17,372 nucleotides of DNA from JAHFHB01 sp964393875 (GCA_964393875.1 CAYMUZ010000223.1:1-17372); one strand, 5' to 3'; counted from the stretch's first letter, positions 1 to 7,145 are shown. Notes: generated by a model not told the origin, from the sequence alone. A program made the numbers and translations.

Positions 1-329
1 AGGAACAAAAAGAACAAGGACATGGCCGCGGCGAGAAAAAAGTGCAGAGCTCCTTGAGTCAAGAAGGGTAAAACGGATCGGGCCAGGGGCGCCAGAAGGG
101 TGTACCAAAGGAAAGGGTGATTATCATCATTATGCAGGAAGATGGCGATGAATTGTTTAAACCCCGCATCGCGTGCGATCAGCCATGGCTGGCATTCGTC
201 GCTCCAAGGTTCATGGCGATAACTGGTTATCGCCATGACGGTGAGATAAATGGAAAAGACAAAAAAGTCAACATGCCGTAGTGAAAATAAGGAGGTTTTT
301 GGATTCTGAGATCGAGTAGGCGCTTGCAT
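1..329 (-). CDS. Partial multi-membrane glycosyltransferase-like protein (N-terminal 109 residues)
   Basis: The frame stays open from the ATG at 329-327 to the window edge, so only the N-terminus is present. A short polar start (residues 1-19) is followed by a membrane segment at about 20-36. Next comes a conserved-looking block: RHEPWSDE at 38-45, then QPWLIARDAG at 47-56, and then HPFLWYTLLAPLARS. From memory, this EPW-DE-Q-W-LIARD / HP-LWY pattern recurs in bacterial polytopic proteins with GT-C glycosyltransferase-like topology. In those, the acidic residues of the first extracytoplasmic loop are catalytic candidates. A second membrane segment begins near residue 87. The role is probably transfer of a sugar from a lipid carrier at the membrane, but the substrate is unknown. 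ATG 329 is the first ATG after an in-frame stop. No Shine-Dalgarno is seen, and an internal ATG at 236 would remove the first membrane segment. The frame is well supported; the family is an inference. Confidence 0.62.
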   Translation of the reverse strand, partial: MQAPTRSQNPKTSLFSLRHVDFFVFSIYLTVMAITSYRHEPWSDECQPWLIARDAGFKQFIAIFLHNDDNHPFLWYTLLAPLARSVLPFLTQGALHFFLAAAMSLFFLF

Positions 330-336
330 AGGGAAG

Positions 337-365
337 ATTGTATCCAGACTCGCGATTGAGAGCAA
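337..365 (-). promoter_or_regulatory. Candidate sigma-70-type promoter for the minus-strand membrane protein gene
   Basis: On the minus strand, TTGCTC (365-360) is separated by exactly 17 bases from TACAAT (342-337). The predicted transcription start falls at about 330, at or next to the ATG at 329-327. This would give a leaderless or nearly leaderless transcript, which agrees with the lack of a Shine-Dalgarno. Only the motif match is seen. Confidence 0.42.
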
Positions 366-402
366 GTCGTGTACGGTGTTTTCAACTCAAAACGCGGCAT
401 GA

Positions 403-426
403 CGATTCCCCGGAGCCGGAGAATCG
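403..426. repeat. Imperfect inverted repeat, 11-bp arms, between divergent genes
   Basis: The arms CGATTCCCCGG (403-413) and CCGGAGAATCG (416-426) pair with one mismatch around a two-base centre. The element lies between two divergent genes, just upstream of a second dyad at 430-448. It is a candidate operator or RNA hairpin. No T-run follows on either strand, so a terminator is unlikely. Confidence 0.5.
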
Positions 427-429
427 CTT

Positions 430-448
430 GAAAGAGGGGCCCTCTTTC
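430..448. promoter_or_regulatory. Near-perfect 9+1+9 palindrome overlapping the ribosome-binding site of the deaminase gene
   Basis: GAAAGAGGG and CCCTCTTTC flank a single G, giving a perfect 9-bp-arm dyad that ends four bases before ATG 453. The purine-rich left arm is the only Shine-Dalgarno-like sequence for that start. As RNA, a 7-bp stem with a 5-base loop would hide it; as DNA, the dyad could be an operator. Its function is inferred from position. Confidence 0.5.
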
Positions 449-452
449 CTTT

Positions 453-1472
453 ATGATACCCAATCACAACCCTATGATTATTGGACTTACCGGAAAAAAC
501 GGAGCAGGTAAAGGCGAAGTCGCGAAGTTTCTCAAGGAGCGCGGCTTTCAGTCTTTTTCTCTTTCAGATGTTCTGCGTGAAGAGGCCGCGCGTGAAGGCG
601 TGCCGTCAACGCGTGATCGTTTGGTCGAGTTAGGCAACCGTTTACGCGCCCAACTTGGCGCGGGCGCGCTGGCCGAGAAGATTTTTAGCCGGCTTGACCC
701 CGAAAAACATTACGTGATTGATTCCGTTCGCCATCCGTCTGAAGTGGAGGTATTTCGCCGTCGCACCGATTTTATTTTGGCATGCGTCAGCGCGCCGCAA
801 CGACTGCGGTTTGAACGGATGCGCTTGCGTAAGCGCGAGGGTGACCCCGAAACTTTCGAAGCGTTTCAATCGCTGGAGGAACGCGAAGCGGGCAGTGTGG
901 CCACGAGTGATCAGCAGCTGGACCGCGCAATTTCTTCAGCCGATGTGATGCTTGAAAATACCGGCCCGCTGAAAGTGCTGCATGACAAAGTGAAAGAAGT
1001 CATGCTGGAGTTTTCCAAAAAACATTCAAGACCCGATTGGGACCCCTATTTCATGGGCATCGCCAAGGTCGTTGCCTTGCGTTCCAATTGCCTGAAGCGT
1101 AAAGTGGCGGCCGTGCTTGTCAAAGACAAGCGTATTATTTCAACCGGCTATAACGGCACGCCGCGCGGCGTGCCCAACTGCAGTGAAGGGGGTTGTCCCC
1201 GTTGCAGCAGCGTGGAGGTCTCAGGCAAATCACTGGATGAATGTTTGTGTTCTCATGCCGAGGAGAATTCAATTGTGCAGGCGGCTTATCACGGCGTCAG
1301 TATTAAAGACTCAGTGCTTTACACCACTTATTCCCCCTGCCTGACATGCACCAAAATGATCATCAATGCGGGGATTCGCGAGGTCGTTTTTAATATAGAG
1401 TACCCCTTGGGAGAAGTCTCCCTCAGGCTGCTTGAGCAAGCCAGCGTGTTGATTCGCAAGCTAGACGTTTGA
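453..1472 (+). CDS. dCMP deaminase with N-terminal P-loop (NMP-kinase-like) domain
   Basis: The protein joins two domains. Residues 9-185 form a P-loop nucleoside-monophosphate-kinase or dephospho-CoA-kinase-like fold, with GLTGKNGAGKG at 11-21, VIDSVRHPSEVE at 88-99 and an arginine-rich lid at about 117-130. Residues 195-339 are a cytidine/deoxycytidylate deaminase. This has the zinc ligands H268, C296 and C299 and the proton-shuttling E270 (HAEEN, PCLTC). It also has the cysteine cluster NCSEGGCPRC at 242-251, typical of dCMP deaminases with an extra structural zinc. The expected reaction is dCMP + H2O to dUMP + NH3, feeding thymidylate synthesis in the cytoplasm. The job of the P-loop domain is unknown; related two-domain architectures occur in some bacterial and fungal dCMP deaminases. 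ATG 453 has AGAGGGG 12 bases upstream, inside a palindrome. ATG 474 (residue 8) starts nearer the fold but has no ribosome-binding site. Confidence 0.9.
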   Translation: MIPNHNPMIIGLTGKNGAGKGEVAKFLKERGFQSFSLSDVLREEAAREGVPSTRDRLVELGNRLRAQLGAGALAEKIFSRLDPEKHYVIDSVRHPSEVEVFRRRTDFILACVSAPQRLRFERMRLRKREGDPETFEAFQSLEEREAGSVATSDQQLDRAISSADVMLENTGPLKVLHDKVKEVMLEFSKKHSRPDWDPYFMGIAKVVALRSNCLKRKVAAVLVKDKRIISTGYNGTPRGVPNCSEGGCPRCSSVEVSGKSLDECLCSHAEENSIVQAAYHGVSIKDSVLYTTYSPCLTCTKMIINAGIREVVFNIEYPLGEVSLRLLEQASVLIRKLDV

Positions 1473-1488
1473 AGGTGGTTTTTTTTAA

Positions 1489-1509
1489 AGCCCCATTTTG
1501 TATGGGGTT
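1489..1509. other. Small hairpin between convergent genes
   Basis: AGCCCCAT (1489-1496) and ATGGGGTT (1502-1509) form an 8-bp stem with one G-U pair and a 5-base loop. It sits 17 bases past the deaminase stop and overlaps the stop codon of the opposite gene. The T-run lies upstream of the stem on the plus strand, so it lacks the form of an intrinsic terminator in either direction. A role in 3'-end formation is possible only by position. Confidence 0.3.
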
Positions 1510-2521
1510 AGACAAGATAAACGTGCAAGAACCCCGTGCGGATCCACGATTCCCACATACTCCACTGATCTCGCGAATTTGCCGCAAGCGCTCCGAGTTC
1601 CGGCCGCCAGTAGAAAAGATTTTCAGACTTACGCCCATCCGACCACTTATCGGCAAAACCCTGCTGGGGCCGGCCCGACTCGTCGTAGATAAGCACCGCG
1701 TGATAATCGATTTTCTGCTCGCCGGTATCCTTTGACGGTTTGTATTTTGTCCACGACATGGCGTGGACTTTTTCAATGCCGTCCTTGTCTGTTTCGTAAA
1801 AATAACGCAGAACCTCGCGCATTTCCGGAAGTGCGGGTGCAGGTGCCGCATCCGCCCCTCGATTGAAATGGTAGACAATGTCATAAATTTCAGAATCCTT
1901 ATGCCCGTCTTTGCTTACAAGCGTTTGCAGAATTTCACGGCTGGCGTTTAAATCATCTTCGGGGTCTTTTTCTGTGAGGACCGTGTGAATTTTTGTGACG
2001 TCTCCGCTGGCTTCAACGCGGCGCTTTTGCGTTGAGACAAACCCGTTGGAGTAATCCCATTCGCACTCACTGTCGCCCGCGCTGATGCCGTGGGTGCATC
2101 TTTCATAGGTCAGCACCATAGGGGAAGACTCTGCTCCTGAGTGCCGCGGCATTTGCGGATGGGTGGTTGCCTGCTGAATACGGTCTTCCACACCCGTCAT
2201 AAAATGAATCGTGATTTTATTTTCGCTGCCCACGGGTTTTTCCAGGGGGGCACTCTGACCGAGGAATGAAAGCGTATCTTGTGTCAAATCGCCGGGTGCA
2301 GTGGCAGCTTCTTTTTGAACGCGCGCCTGCGCGGCTTCGGGAGAAGTTTCCCCTTGGCGAAATATTTGAGACTCATTGCCAGGTTGATCAACTGGATCTG
2401 CCTGAGCTGCGGGCGTCGTGACGAGTGTATAGAAAAAAAATAGCGATGTGCTCATCAATGCACGCAGCAGCATGCGTTTGTCGTATTGGCCCTGGCCAGT
2501 ATCTCCAATCAATCTTTTCAT
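1508..2521 (-). CDS. Exported protein of unknown function
   Basis: I do not recognise this 337-residue protein. It has a basic N-terminus (MKRLIG..., then DKR at 14-16), a hydrophobic stretch at about 18-35 and a likely signal peptidase I site after AQA near residue 41. The mature part is expected in the periplasm or outside. After a Gln/Glu/Ala-rich low-complexity region (42-85), the rest is polar and probably beta-rich: many charged residues, aromatic-rich motifs such as LRYFYETDKDG and ENLFYWRPELGAL, and two cysteines in the ERCTHG...ECEWDY region that might form a disulfide. No lipobox or later membrane segment is visible. The start is well supported by AGGGAGGA eight bases before the ATG. 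The gene is divergent from the outer-membrane protein gene at 2764, and the shared AT-rich region could co-regulate both. Confidence 0.72.
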   Translation of the reverse strand: MKRLIGDTGQGQYDKRMLLRALMSTSLFFFYTLVTTPAAQADPVDQPGNESQIFRQGETSPEAAQARVQKEAATAPGDLTQDTLSFLGQSAPLEKPVGSENKITIHFMTGVEDRIQQATTHPQMPRHSGAESSPMVLTYERCTHGISAGDSECEWDYSNGFVSTQKRRVEASGDVTKIHTVLTEKDPEDDLNASREILQTLVSKDGHKDSEIYDIVYHFNRGADAAPAPALPEMREVLRYFYETDKDGIEKVHAMSWTKYKPSKDTGEQKIDYHAVLIYDESGRPQQGFADKWSDGRKSENLFYWRPELGALAANSRDQWSMWESWIRTGFLHVYLV

Positions 2522-2541
2522 AGCGTTGTCCTCCCTAGTTT

Positions 2542-2560
2542 TGCTCTTTTAAGAAGAGTA
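2542..2560 (-). promoter_or_regulatory. Hairpin in the 5' leader of the exported-protein gene
   Basis: CTCTT (2544-2548) and AAGAG (2554-2558), extended by one G-T and one T-A pair, form a 7-bp stem with a 5-base loop. It lies about 20 bases upstream of the start codon at 2521, ahead of the strong AGGGAGGA site. Its role is unknown. Confidence 0.25.
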
Positions 2561-2660
2561 GCACATATCTAAAAGAAATAAAAACTATCTACATAATATT
2601 TTACAGCATTAAATAGCTATAAACATAGTAAAAACAATCAATAAATATCAATTATAACAT

Positions 2661-2690
2661 TTGTAGGCAGTATGCACTCTGTGCTACATT
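2661..2690 (+). promoter_or_regulatory. Candidate extended -10 promoter for the outer-membrane protein gene
   Basis: TTGTAG (2661-2666) and TACATT (2685-2690) are 18 bases apart. A TG at 2682-2683 gives an extended -10 (TGCTACATT). An imperfect dyad, GTA(T)GCAC-TCT-GTGC-TAC, fills 2669-2687 between the two boxes, where a repressor could sit. AT-rich sequence at 2570-2660 precedes it. This is motif evidence only. Confidence 0.4.
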
Positions 2691-2724
2691 GCCGATATTC
2701 TGAGAGCGGTTTCACAGATTTCGC

Positions 2725-2748
2725 AGGGAACCGGCATGAGTGTTCCCT
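2725..2748 (+). promoter_or_regulatory. Leader hairpin just before the ribosome-binding site of the outer-membrane protein gene
   Basis: AGGGAAC (2725-2731) and GTTCCCT (2742-2748) form a perfect 7-bp inverted repeat with a 10-base loop. It ends four bases before the Shine-Dalgarno AGAGGTGA (2753-2760). A GTG at 2740 lies in the loop, and this argues for translation starting at ATG 2764. Regulation by the hairpin is an inference. Confidence 0.35.
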
Positions 2749-2763
2749 TACATAGAGGTGATC

Positions 2764-4185
2764 ATGACGCGCCGCCGCTGGTTCATCCCCATGCTCGCCA
2801 GTCTTGCTTTTACGGTTGCATTTTTACCTGTCCTTCACGCTGACGAAATTAAAGATGAGAGCCAGGCGGCTCAGCGCGAAAAAAGGGCCGGAGATGTTTC
2901 TGCAGAGGCGGCCCGTAAGGCACTTGAAAATCGGGTGCTCGAAGGTTTCAAGAAGGTCACGTTCGAGGACATCCTCAAAGATCCCGACAGCATTGATCTG
3001 AACTTTCGCTACGCCAAGGTACAGGTGCAGGAAAACGACATCCTCGGCGCTGCCGGCACGCTTGAGCGCATTTTAATGATCCGGCCCGATCTCGCGCAGA
3101 TCCGTCTTTTTTACGCCATTGTCCTTTTCAGACTCGACAACCTGACAGAAGCCGAACGCGAACTCAATACACTCAAGACACTGAAAATGCCCGACACCTT
3201 GCGCGAAGAGGTGAATCTCTATGTGAAGAATATTCGCCAGCGCCGCCAGCGCACACGGCTGAGTTTGCGCGACAGTACGGGGTTTCAAATCGATACGAAC
3301 CGCAATGCGGCGCCTTCTTCCAAAAGGCGGTTGGCGGCGGAAGTTCCCGCAGGTTCGGAGGGCAGTGACCGGCGGCGAGGCGATAACAGTTTTCTCAACA
3401 TTCTCAGCGTGGATTTGGTCCACGACCTTGGTTTTCAGGCGGGACACGAAATCAATGCCTCTTTCACGCATTTTTTGCAAGAGCAGGGGCGGGTTGACAG
3501 TCTTGATTTGCAATCATTTCAATACGGCGTGGGCGGAACCTATAAGAGTCAGTGGTTTCATCTTTCCCCATCGTTTTATGCCAGCAATGTTTTTTTGTCG
3601 GACGAGTCTTTTCTGAGAACCCAGGGAGGTCTATTTGAAGTGACGCGTGAATTTAAACGCCGTTTTGACGTTTTTTCGAATTGTAAAATCGAACGGCAAG
3701 ATTTCAGCGGAATCAGTGAAAATACCACTGCGCACCAGCGCAGCGGCACGTACGGTGAGCTCGAGTTGGGTGGGGGGATCAAGCTGACACCAAGCATGCG
3801 CTGGTCTAACAGTTTCGTGTATGGAGACAAGCACGCCAAAGAAGAGCTCAACGCGTACAATCGCTTTGCCGTGAAAGGAACCCATACGTGGCTTTTGGGC
3901 CGTGGACAGTTTCTCTTAAATTCGATCGAGCTTGGAATTGACAAGTACGATGAAGTGGACACTTCTGTCGCGGGCCGCATTCGTCGAGACAAGACAATGC
4001 GCTATCGCGCGACCTATGGGTTACCGCTGGAACTACTTCTATTAAACAAAACGCTGCCGCGTCCTCTCCGGGATATTACGCTGACCTTTTCCTATGAATA
4101 CTACCGCGACCTGTCTTCCATCACCAACTACAGCTACACCAATCATAAATACCAGGGCCTGATCACCAAGAAAGTGGATTTTTAA
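2764..4185 (+). CDS. Slam-like outer-membrane protein: TPR region plus C-terminal beta-barrel
   Basis: The protein has 473 residues. A signal peptide (1-27, cut near LHA|D) is followed by a charged helical stretch (30-65). Residues 75-160 form a TPR-like region (FRYAKVQVQENDILGAAGTLERILMIRPD and following). From about 165 to the end lie alternating aromatic strands of a beta-barrel, and the last residue is Phe, as usual for Bam-inserted proteins. The turn GFQIDTNRNAAPSS at 173-186 resembles the start of the barrel in the surface lipoprotein assembly modifier (Slam, DUF560) family. Known members move lipoproteins or hemophores across the outer membrane. Length and layout fit; the family assignment is from memory. 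The start is ATG 2764 because AGAGGTGA precedes it by three bases. It lies upstream of the FecR-domain gene, a possible cargo. Alternatives are another TPR-porin or a polysaccharide exporter. Confidence 0.78.
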   Translation: MTRRRWFIPMLASLAFTVAFLPVLHADEIKDESQAAQREKRAGDVSAEAARKALENRVLEGFKKVTFEDILKDPDSIDLNFRYAKVQVQENDILGAAGTLERILMIRPDLAQIRLFYAIVLFRLDNLTEAERELNTLKTLKMPDTLREEVNLYVKNIRQRRQRTRLSLRDSTGFQIDTNRNAAPSSKRRLAAEVPAGSEGSDRRRGDNSFLNILSVDLVHDLGFQAGHEINASFTHFLQEQGRVDSLDLQSFQYGVGGTYKSQWFHLSPSFYASNVFLSDESFLRTQGGLFEVTREFKRRFDVFSNCKIERQDFSGISENTTAHQRSGTYGELELGGGIKLTPSMRWSNSFVYGDKHAKEELNAYNRFAVKGTHTWLLGRGQFLLNSIELGIDKYDEVDTSVAGRIRRDKTMRYRATYGLPLELLLLNKTLPRPLRDITLTFSYEYYRDLSSITNYSYTNHKYQGLITKKVDF

Positions 4186-4247
4186 GAATTAGAGTTGTTA
4201 AACGGCAATAAGAAGTCGGTTGAAAGATTTGATTTTTCCATGCCGAT

Positions 4248-4277
4248 TTGCCTAAAAGCTCCTTTGCCCGCTATACT
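4248..4277 (+). promoter_or_regulatory. Candidate promoter for the FecR-domain gene
   Basis: TTGCCT (4248-4253) and TATACT (4272-4277) are 18 bases apart, inside the 135-base gap after the outer-membrane protein gene. The predicted transcription start near 4284 precedes the ATGs at 4294 and 4321. It excludes the far-upstream TTG at 4195. No terminator is visible in the gap, so read-through from the upstream gene is also possible. Confidence 0.4.
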
Positions 4278-4320
4278 TGCATTAACATCATCCATGAAGC
4301 ATGAGACATTATTTTTAACC

Positions 4321-5847
4321 ATGAGAAAATTTTTCATAGCATTATTGATTTATGTATTTAGCGCCAGTCAAACTGTCGCGGCGCAAATGCCCATGTCTGC
4401 GCAGGCTGTGCTGGCTTTTCCGGCAGGGCTGGTCGGTATCACGGCGGCGGTGAAGGGAGCCGTGACTTTATCTCGCGATGCTGCTGTTGGCCGCGTGGTT
4501 GGCAGTGGCGAGAAGATTTTTCTTAACGACTACGTCACAACGGATGCTGCCGGGCATTTGCAAATTCTTCTTCTCGATCAAACCGTTTTTACGCTTGGCC
4601 CCAACAGCTCCATGAAAATCGATACATTCGTTTACGATCCGGCAACCCATGACGGCCAGATTGAGGCGACGATTGCCAAGGGAGTCTTTCGTTTTATCAC
4701 AGGAAATATTGCGCATAAAAAACCCGAAAATATGGCCGTTCACCTTCCCGTTGGAACCATTGGGGTGCGCGGCACAATTGTGACCGGAGAAGTTTCCGGC
4801 GGCCATTCGCTTGTGGTCTTGCTTGGGCCGGGCGATCAAACGGATACTGGCCATCGCATTGGCAGTTTTGTATTGAGTAGCGACGTCAATGGAACCACGC
4901 ATGAAACTCGTGTTACCCACAGCGAATTTGGCGCTGAAATTGCGGGGCTCAACGAACCCCCGAGCGGCGCCTTTCGTGTGCCCGATAGTAAGCTGGGCGC
5001 CATCACGGGCGCGCTTGACTCGCAGACAGGATCAGGAAATGCACCGGCCAGAGACGATAGCGCCGGCCGATCCGGCAGTGGGGCCCATCAGGATAATTCA
5101 AAACAGGGCGGAAACCCTCCTGGCGGCGGAGACAGCGGTGGCGGTGGGGAAGGCCGCAGCGGATCTGATTTTAGCGGGCAATCGCGGATGGGGGGTCTTG
5201 GCTCTTTGGGCAATACGGCCTCGATTGCCAATCTCGGTGGAAGGCTTGGCTTTGAGGCGGCCCGGTCTTCGCAGGCGGCCGGTGACAAGACGGCTCGAAA
5301 TAATGCGGGCAATTCCGGTACCAATGGAACCATTCAAGATGGCCTGACAACCCTCACACAACTGCGCAGTCTAACGCAGGCCGCCAATACCCCCTCGCCC
5401 GGTGTTTTTCACTACCATGCGGCGGGGCTTGGGTTCGCTAGCGATTTGTCGGGGAGCACGTATGATTTTCAAACCGATATTGATTTTGGGAATGCTCTGT
5501 TCGGTGGAGGCCATTCAAAGTTAACTGTGAGTCTAAACGAGGGCAGTGCTATTGCGCATGGGGCAGTAACTCTTGTTTTGGATTATGCTATTCCCGTGGT
5601 TGATTTTTCCGCCCCAAGCACGGATCCCCATCTGGGCAGCGTTTTTGCGACATTCCAATTTTTAGGTTTAAGATCATCGCCGGATTCAAATATCAAGGCG
5701 GATCTGACGATTTCTGTTGAGAATAAAGGCGGGATCATTGCAAAAGTTGCGGATAGTACGCTTACGTTGACTCAGGACGTGTACATGGCGACCAATAGTA
5801 TGTCCGGCGCGGGTGAAGCGGCTGTGCGTGATTCGGGCGTAAGCTAG
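4321..5847 (+). CDS. Exported FecR-domain protein with Gly/Ser-rich linker and beta-rich C-terminal domain
   Basis: The protein has 508 residues. A signal peptide (1-21, cleavage near VAA|Q) has no lipobox cysteine. The FecR domain spans about 36-170 and includes GEKIFLNDYVTTDAAGHLQI (63-82). It also has the hallmark PVGTIGVRGT at 143-152, as in periplasmic FecR-like domains. A low-complexity linker rich in Gly, Ser, Asn and Ala covers about 232-340. Residues 360-490 are beta-rich, with HYHAAG, YDFQTDIDFG and SKLTVSLNEG. This is reminiscent of the small C-terminal barrels of TbpB-like Slam substrates, though the likeness is weak. FecR itself relays an outer-membrane signal to an anti-sigma factor, but none is encoded nearby. 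This longer protein more likely acts at the surface or in the periplasm. ATG 4321 directly starts the signal peptide; ATG 4294 would add nine residues. Neither has a clear Shine-Dalgarno. The next gene follows within about 50 bases. Confidence 0.85.
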   Translation: MRKFFIALLIYVFSASQTVAAQMPMSAQAVLAFPAGLVGITAAVKGAVTLSRDAAVGRVVGSGEKIFLNDYVTTDAAGHLQILLLDQTVFTLGPNSSMKIDTFVYDPATHDGQIEATIAKGVFRFITGNIAHKKPENMAVHLPVGTIGVRGTIVTGEVSGGHSLVVLLGPGDQTDTGHRIGSFVLSSDVNGTTHETRVTHSEFGAEIAGLNEPPSGAFRVPDSKLGAITGALDSQTGSGNAPARDDSAGRSGSGAHQDNSKQGGNPPGGGDSGGGGEGRSGSDFSGQSRMGGLGSLGNTASIANLGGRLGFEAARSSQAAGDKTARNNAGNSGTNGTIQDGLTTLTQLRSLTQAANTPSPGVFHYHAAGLGFASDLSGSTYDFQTDIDFGNALFGGGHSKLTVSLNEGSAIAHGAVTLVLDYAIPVVDFSAPSTDPHLGSVFATFQFLGLRSSPDSNIKADLTISVENKGGIIAKVADSTLTLTQDVYMATNSMSGAGEAAVRDSGVS

Positions 5848-5897
5848 ACGGAGATTCCATGGTATCGATACAAGCAACCAGTACGAGGGTAATGCCC

Positions 5898-7145
5898 ATG
5901 AAACTGCTTTTGATCGAAGATAATCCCGTCGAACAGAAATTACTGCGCGGTGTTTTTAATGCCGGAGTCTCTAAAAATGAGAACACGGTGACGTCTGCCG
6001 AAAGTCTGGCGGAGGCCTTGAAGTTTGGGCGTGGGCAAACGGCTTTCGATCTTTTACTTCTGGATTTGCATCTTCCGGATAGCGAGGGGCTTTCCACCTT
6101 CGAGCGGATTCATGAGGCTTTTCCAGATGCGGCCATCGTGGTTTTGACGGGCACAGATGATGAGAAGATCGCTGTCGAAGCGCTGCGGCAGGGCGCGCAA
6201 GATTATTGGGTCAAGGGGAGTCTTGAACTCAAACTACTGACCCGCGTCTGCCGTTACGCGATTGAGCGCAAGCGTATCGGCAATGAACTTCAGGATGCCA
6301 ACAAAAAGTTACTTCAGCATGAACAAGTTTTGCTTGAAACCATGACCTCGTTAAAAAAATCTAACGAGGATCTGCGGGCGACACGGCTTCAGCTGATGCA
6401 AGCGGCAAAGCTAGAAGTGGTCGGGCGTCTTTCCGCCGGCATTGCGCACGAGGTCAAAAATCCTTTGGCCATGATCCGAATGGGAGTCGATTATTTCTTG
6501 AAGGAACTTCCTAAGTGTGAAAAAACCGGACATTTTATGCTCGACTCCATGATCGAAGCCATTAATCGCGCTGACAATGTGATCAAGGAAATGCTCGATT
6601 TTTCAAGCCAGCAGGAACTCAAAATTCAGGCCGAAAGTATTTATGCGGTGATTGATCGATCTTTGTTTTTTGTGAAACATGAGTTCGACCGGCGTCAGAC
6701 GCGGATGGAACCGCACTTTCAAAAGGACATTCCTCCGGCGCTCATCGATAAAACTCGTATGGAACAGGTCGTGATCAACCTGCTGACCAATGCGCTTCAA
6801 GCACAGCAGTCCGGAGGCGTCATTACATTGCGTACGACCTACGGGCCGCTTCAGACTGGCGAAATGCCGGTGGGGAGCCGGCGCGGAGATCCTTTTCAGG
6901 CGGGGGATACCGTCATCCGGGTGGATATTGAAGATGAAGGCTGCGGTATACCGCCGGAAGTTCTCAGTAAAATTTTTGATCCATTTTTTACGACTAAACG
7001 GGCCGAGGGAGGCACCGGGCTTGGTCTTTCAGTCGTCAAGAACATTGTTGAAATGCACGGTGGTTTTTTATACATCGCTAACCGTCCGTCAGGCCGCGGA
7101 GTACGTGCCACGGTGCTTTTAAAGCCGGCCGGAGGGGGCGCTTGA
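5898..7145 (+). CDS. Soluble receiver-histidine kinase (REC-coiled coil-HisKA-HATPase)
   Basis: The protein has 415 residues and no membrane segment. An N-terminal receiver domain (1-122) has the acidic pair E7/D8, phosphoacceptor D56 (LLLLDLHLPDSEG), T84 and K106. A coiled coil (about 123-165) leads to a HisKA domain with H184 in AGIAHEVKNPLAMI. It ends in an ATPase domain with the N-box NLLTNALQAQ, G1 DEGCGIPPEV, F-box FDPFF and G2 GTGLGLS. The usual catalytic residues are present. This design usually serves as a second-tier kinase, with the receiver controlling autophosphorylation. ATG 5898 puts the fold at the very N-terminus with GAGGG eight bases upstream. ATG 5859, with GGAG five bases upstream, would add 13 residues and is a real alternative. 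The likely partner is the single-domain regulator at 7291. Cotranscription with the FecR gene is likely, given the gap of about 50 bases or less. Confidence 0.93.
   Translation: MKLLLIEDNPVEQKLLRGVFNAGVSKNENTVTSAESLAEALKFGRGQTAFDLLLLDLHLPDSEGLSTFERIHEAFPDAAIVVLTGTDDEKIAVEALRQGAQDYWVKGSLELKLLTRVCRYAIERKRIGNELQDANKKLLQHEQVLLETMTSLKKSNEDLRATRLQLMQAAKLEVVGRLSAGIAHEVKNPLAMIRMGVDYFLKELPKCEKTGHFMLDSMIEAINRADNVIKEMLDFSSQQELKIQAESIYAVIDRSLFFVKHEFDRRQTRMEPHFQKDIPPALIDKTRMEQVVINLLTNALQAQQSGGVITLRTTYGPLQTGEMPVGSRRGDPFQAGDTVIRVDIEDEGCGIPPEVLSKIFDPFFTTKRAEGGTGLGLSVVKNIVEMHGGFLYIANRPSGRGVRATVLLKPAGGGA

Noticed and set aside
227..463. Minus-strand open frame of 78 codons overlapping the start of the deaminase gene
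   Set aside because: It overlaps the better-supported minus-strand frame starting at 329, has no family features, and covers the palindromes and the deaminase start.
1489..1509. Intrinsic terminator between convergent genes
   Set aside because: The stem is only 8 bp and the T-run lies on the wrong side for the plus strand and becomes an A-run for the minus strand, so it was kept only as a hairpin.
1423..1884. 153-codon minus-strand frame overlapping the end of the deaminase and the exported-protein gene
   Set aside because: It is an alternative frame of the exported-protein region, rich in Arg/Ser/Thr with no coherent domain. The 1508-2521 frame has a signal peptide and a strong ribosome-binding site.
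4195..4320. N-terminal extension of the FecR protein from a TTG at 4195
   Set aside because: The added residues do not look like a signal peptide, no ribosome-binding site precedes the TTG, and a candidate promoter lies downstream of it.
5088..5361. Two overlapping minus-strand frames opposite the glycine-rich linker of the FecR protein
   Set aside because: GC-rich repetitive coding sequence gives long antisense frames by composition. The products are Pro/Arg-rich and have no ribosome-binding support.
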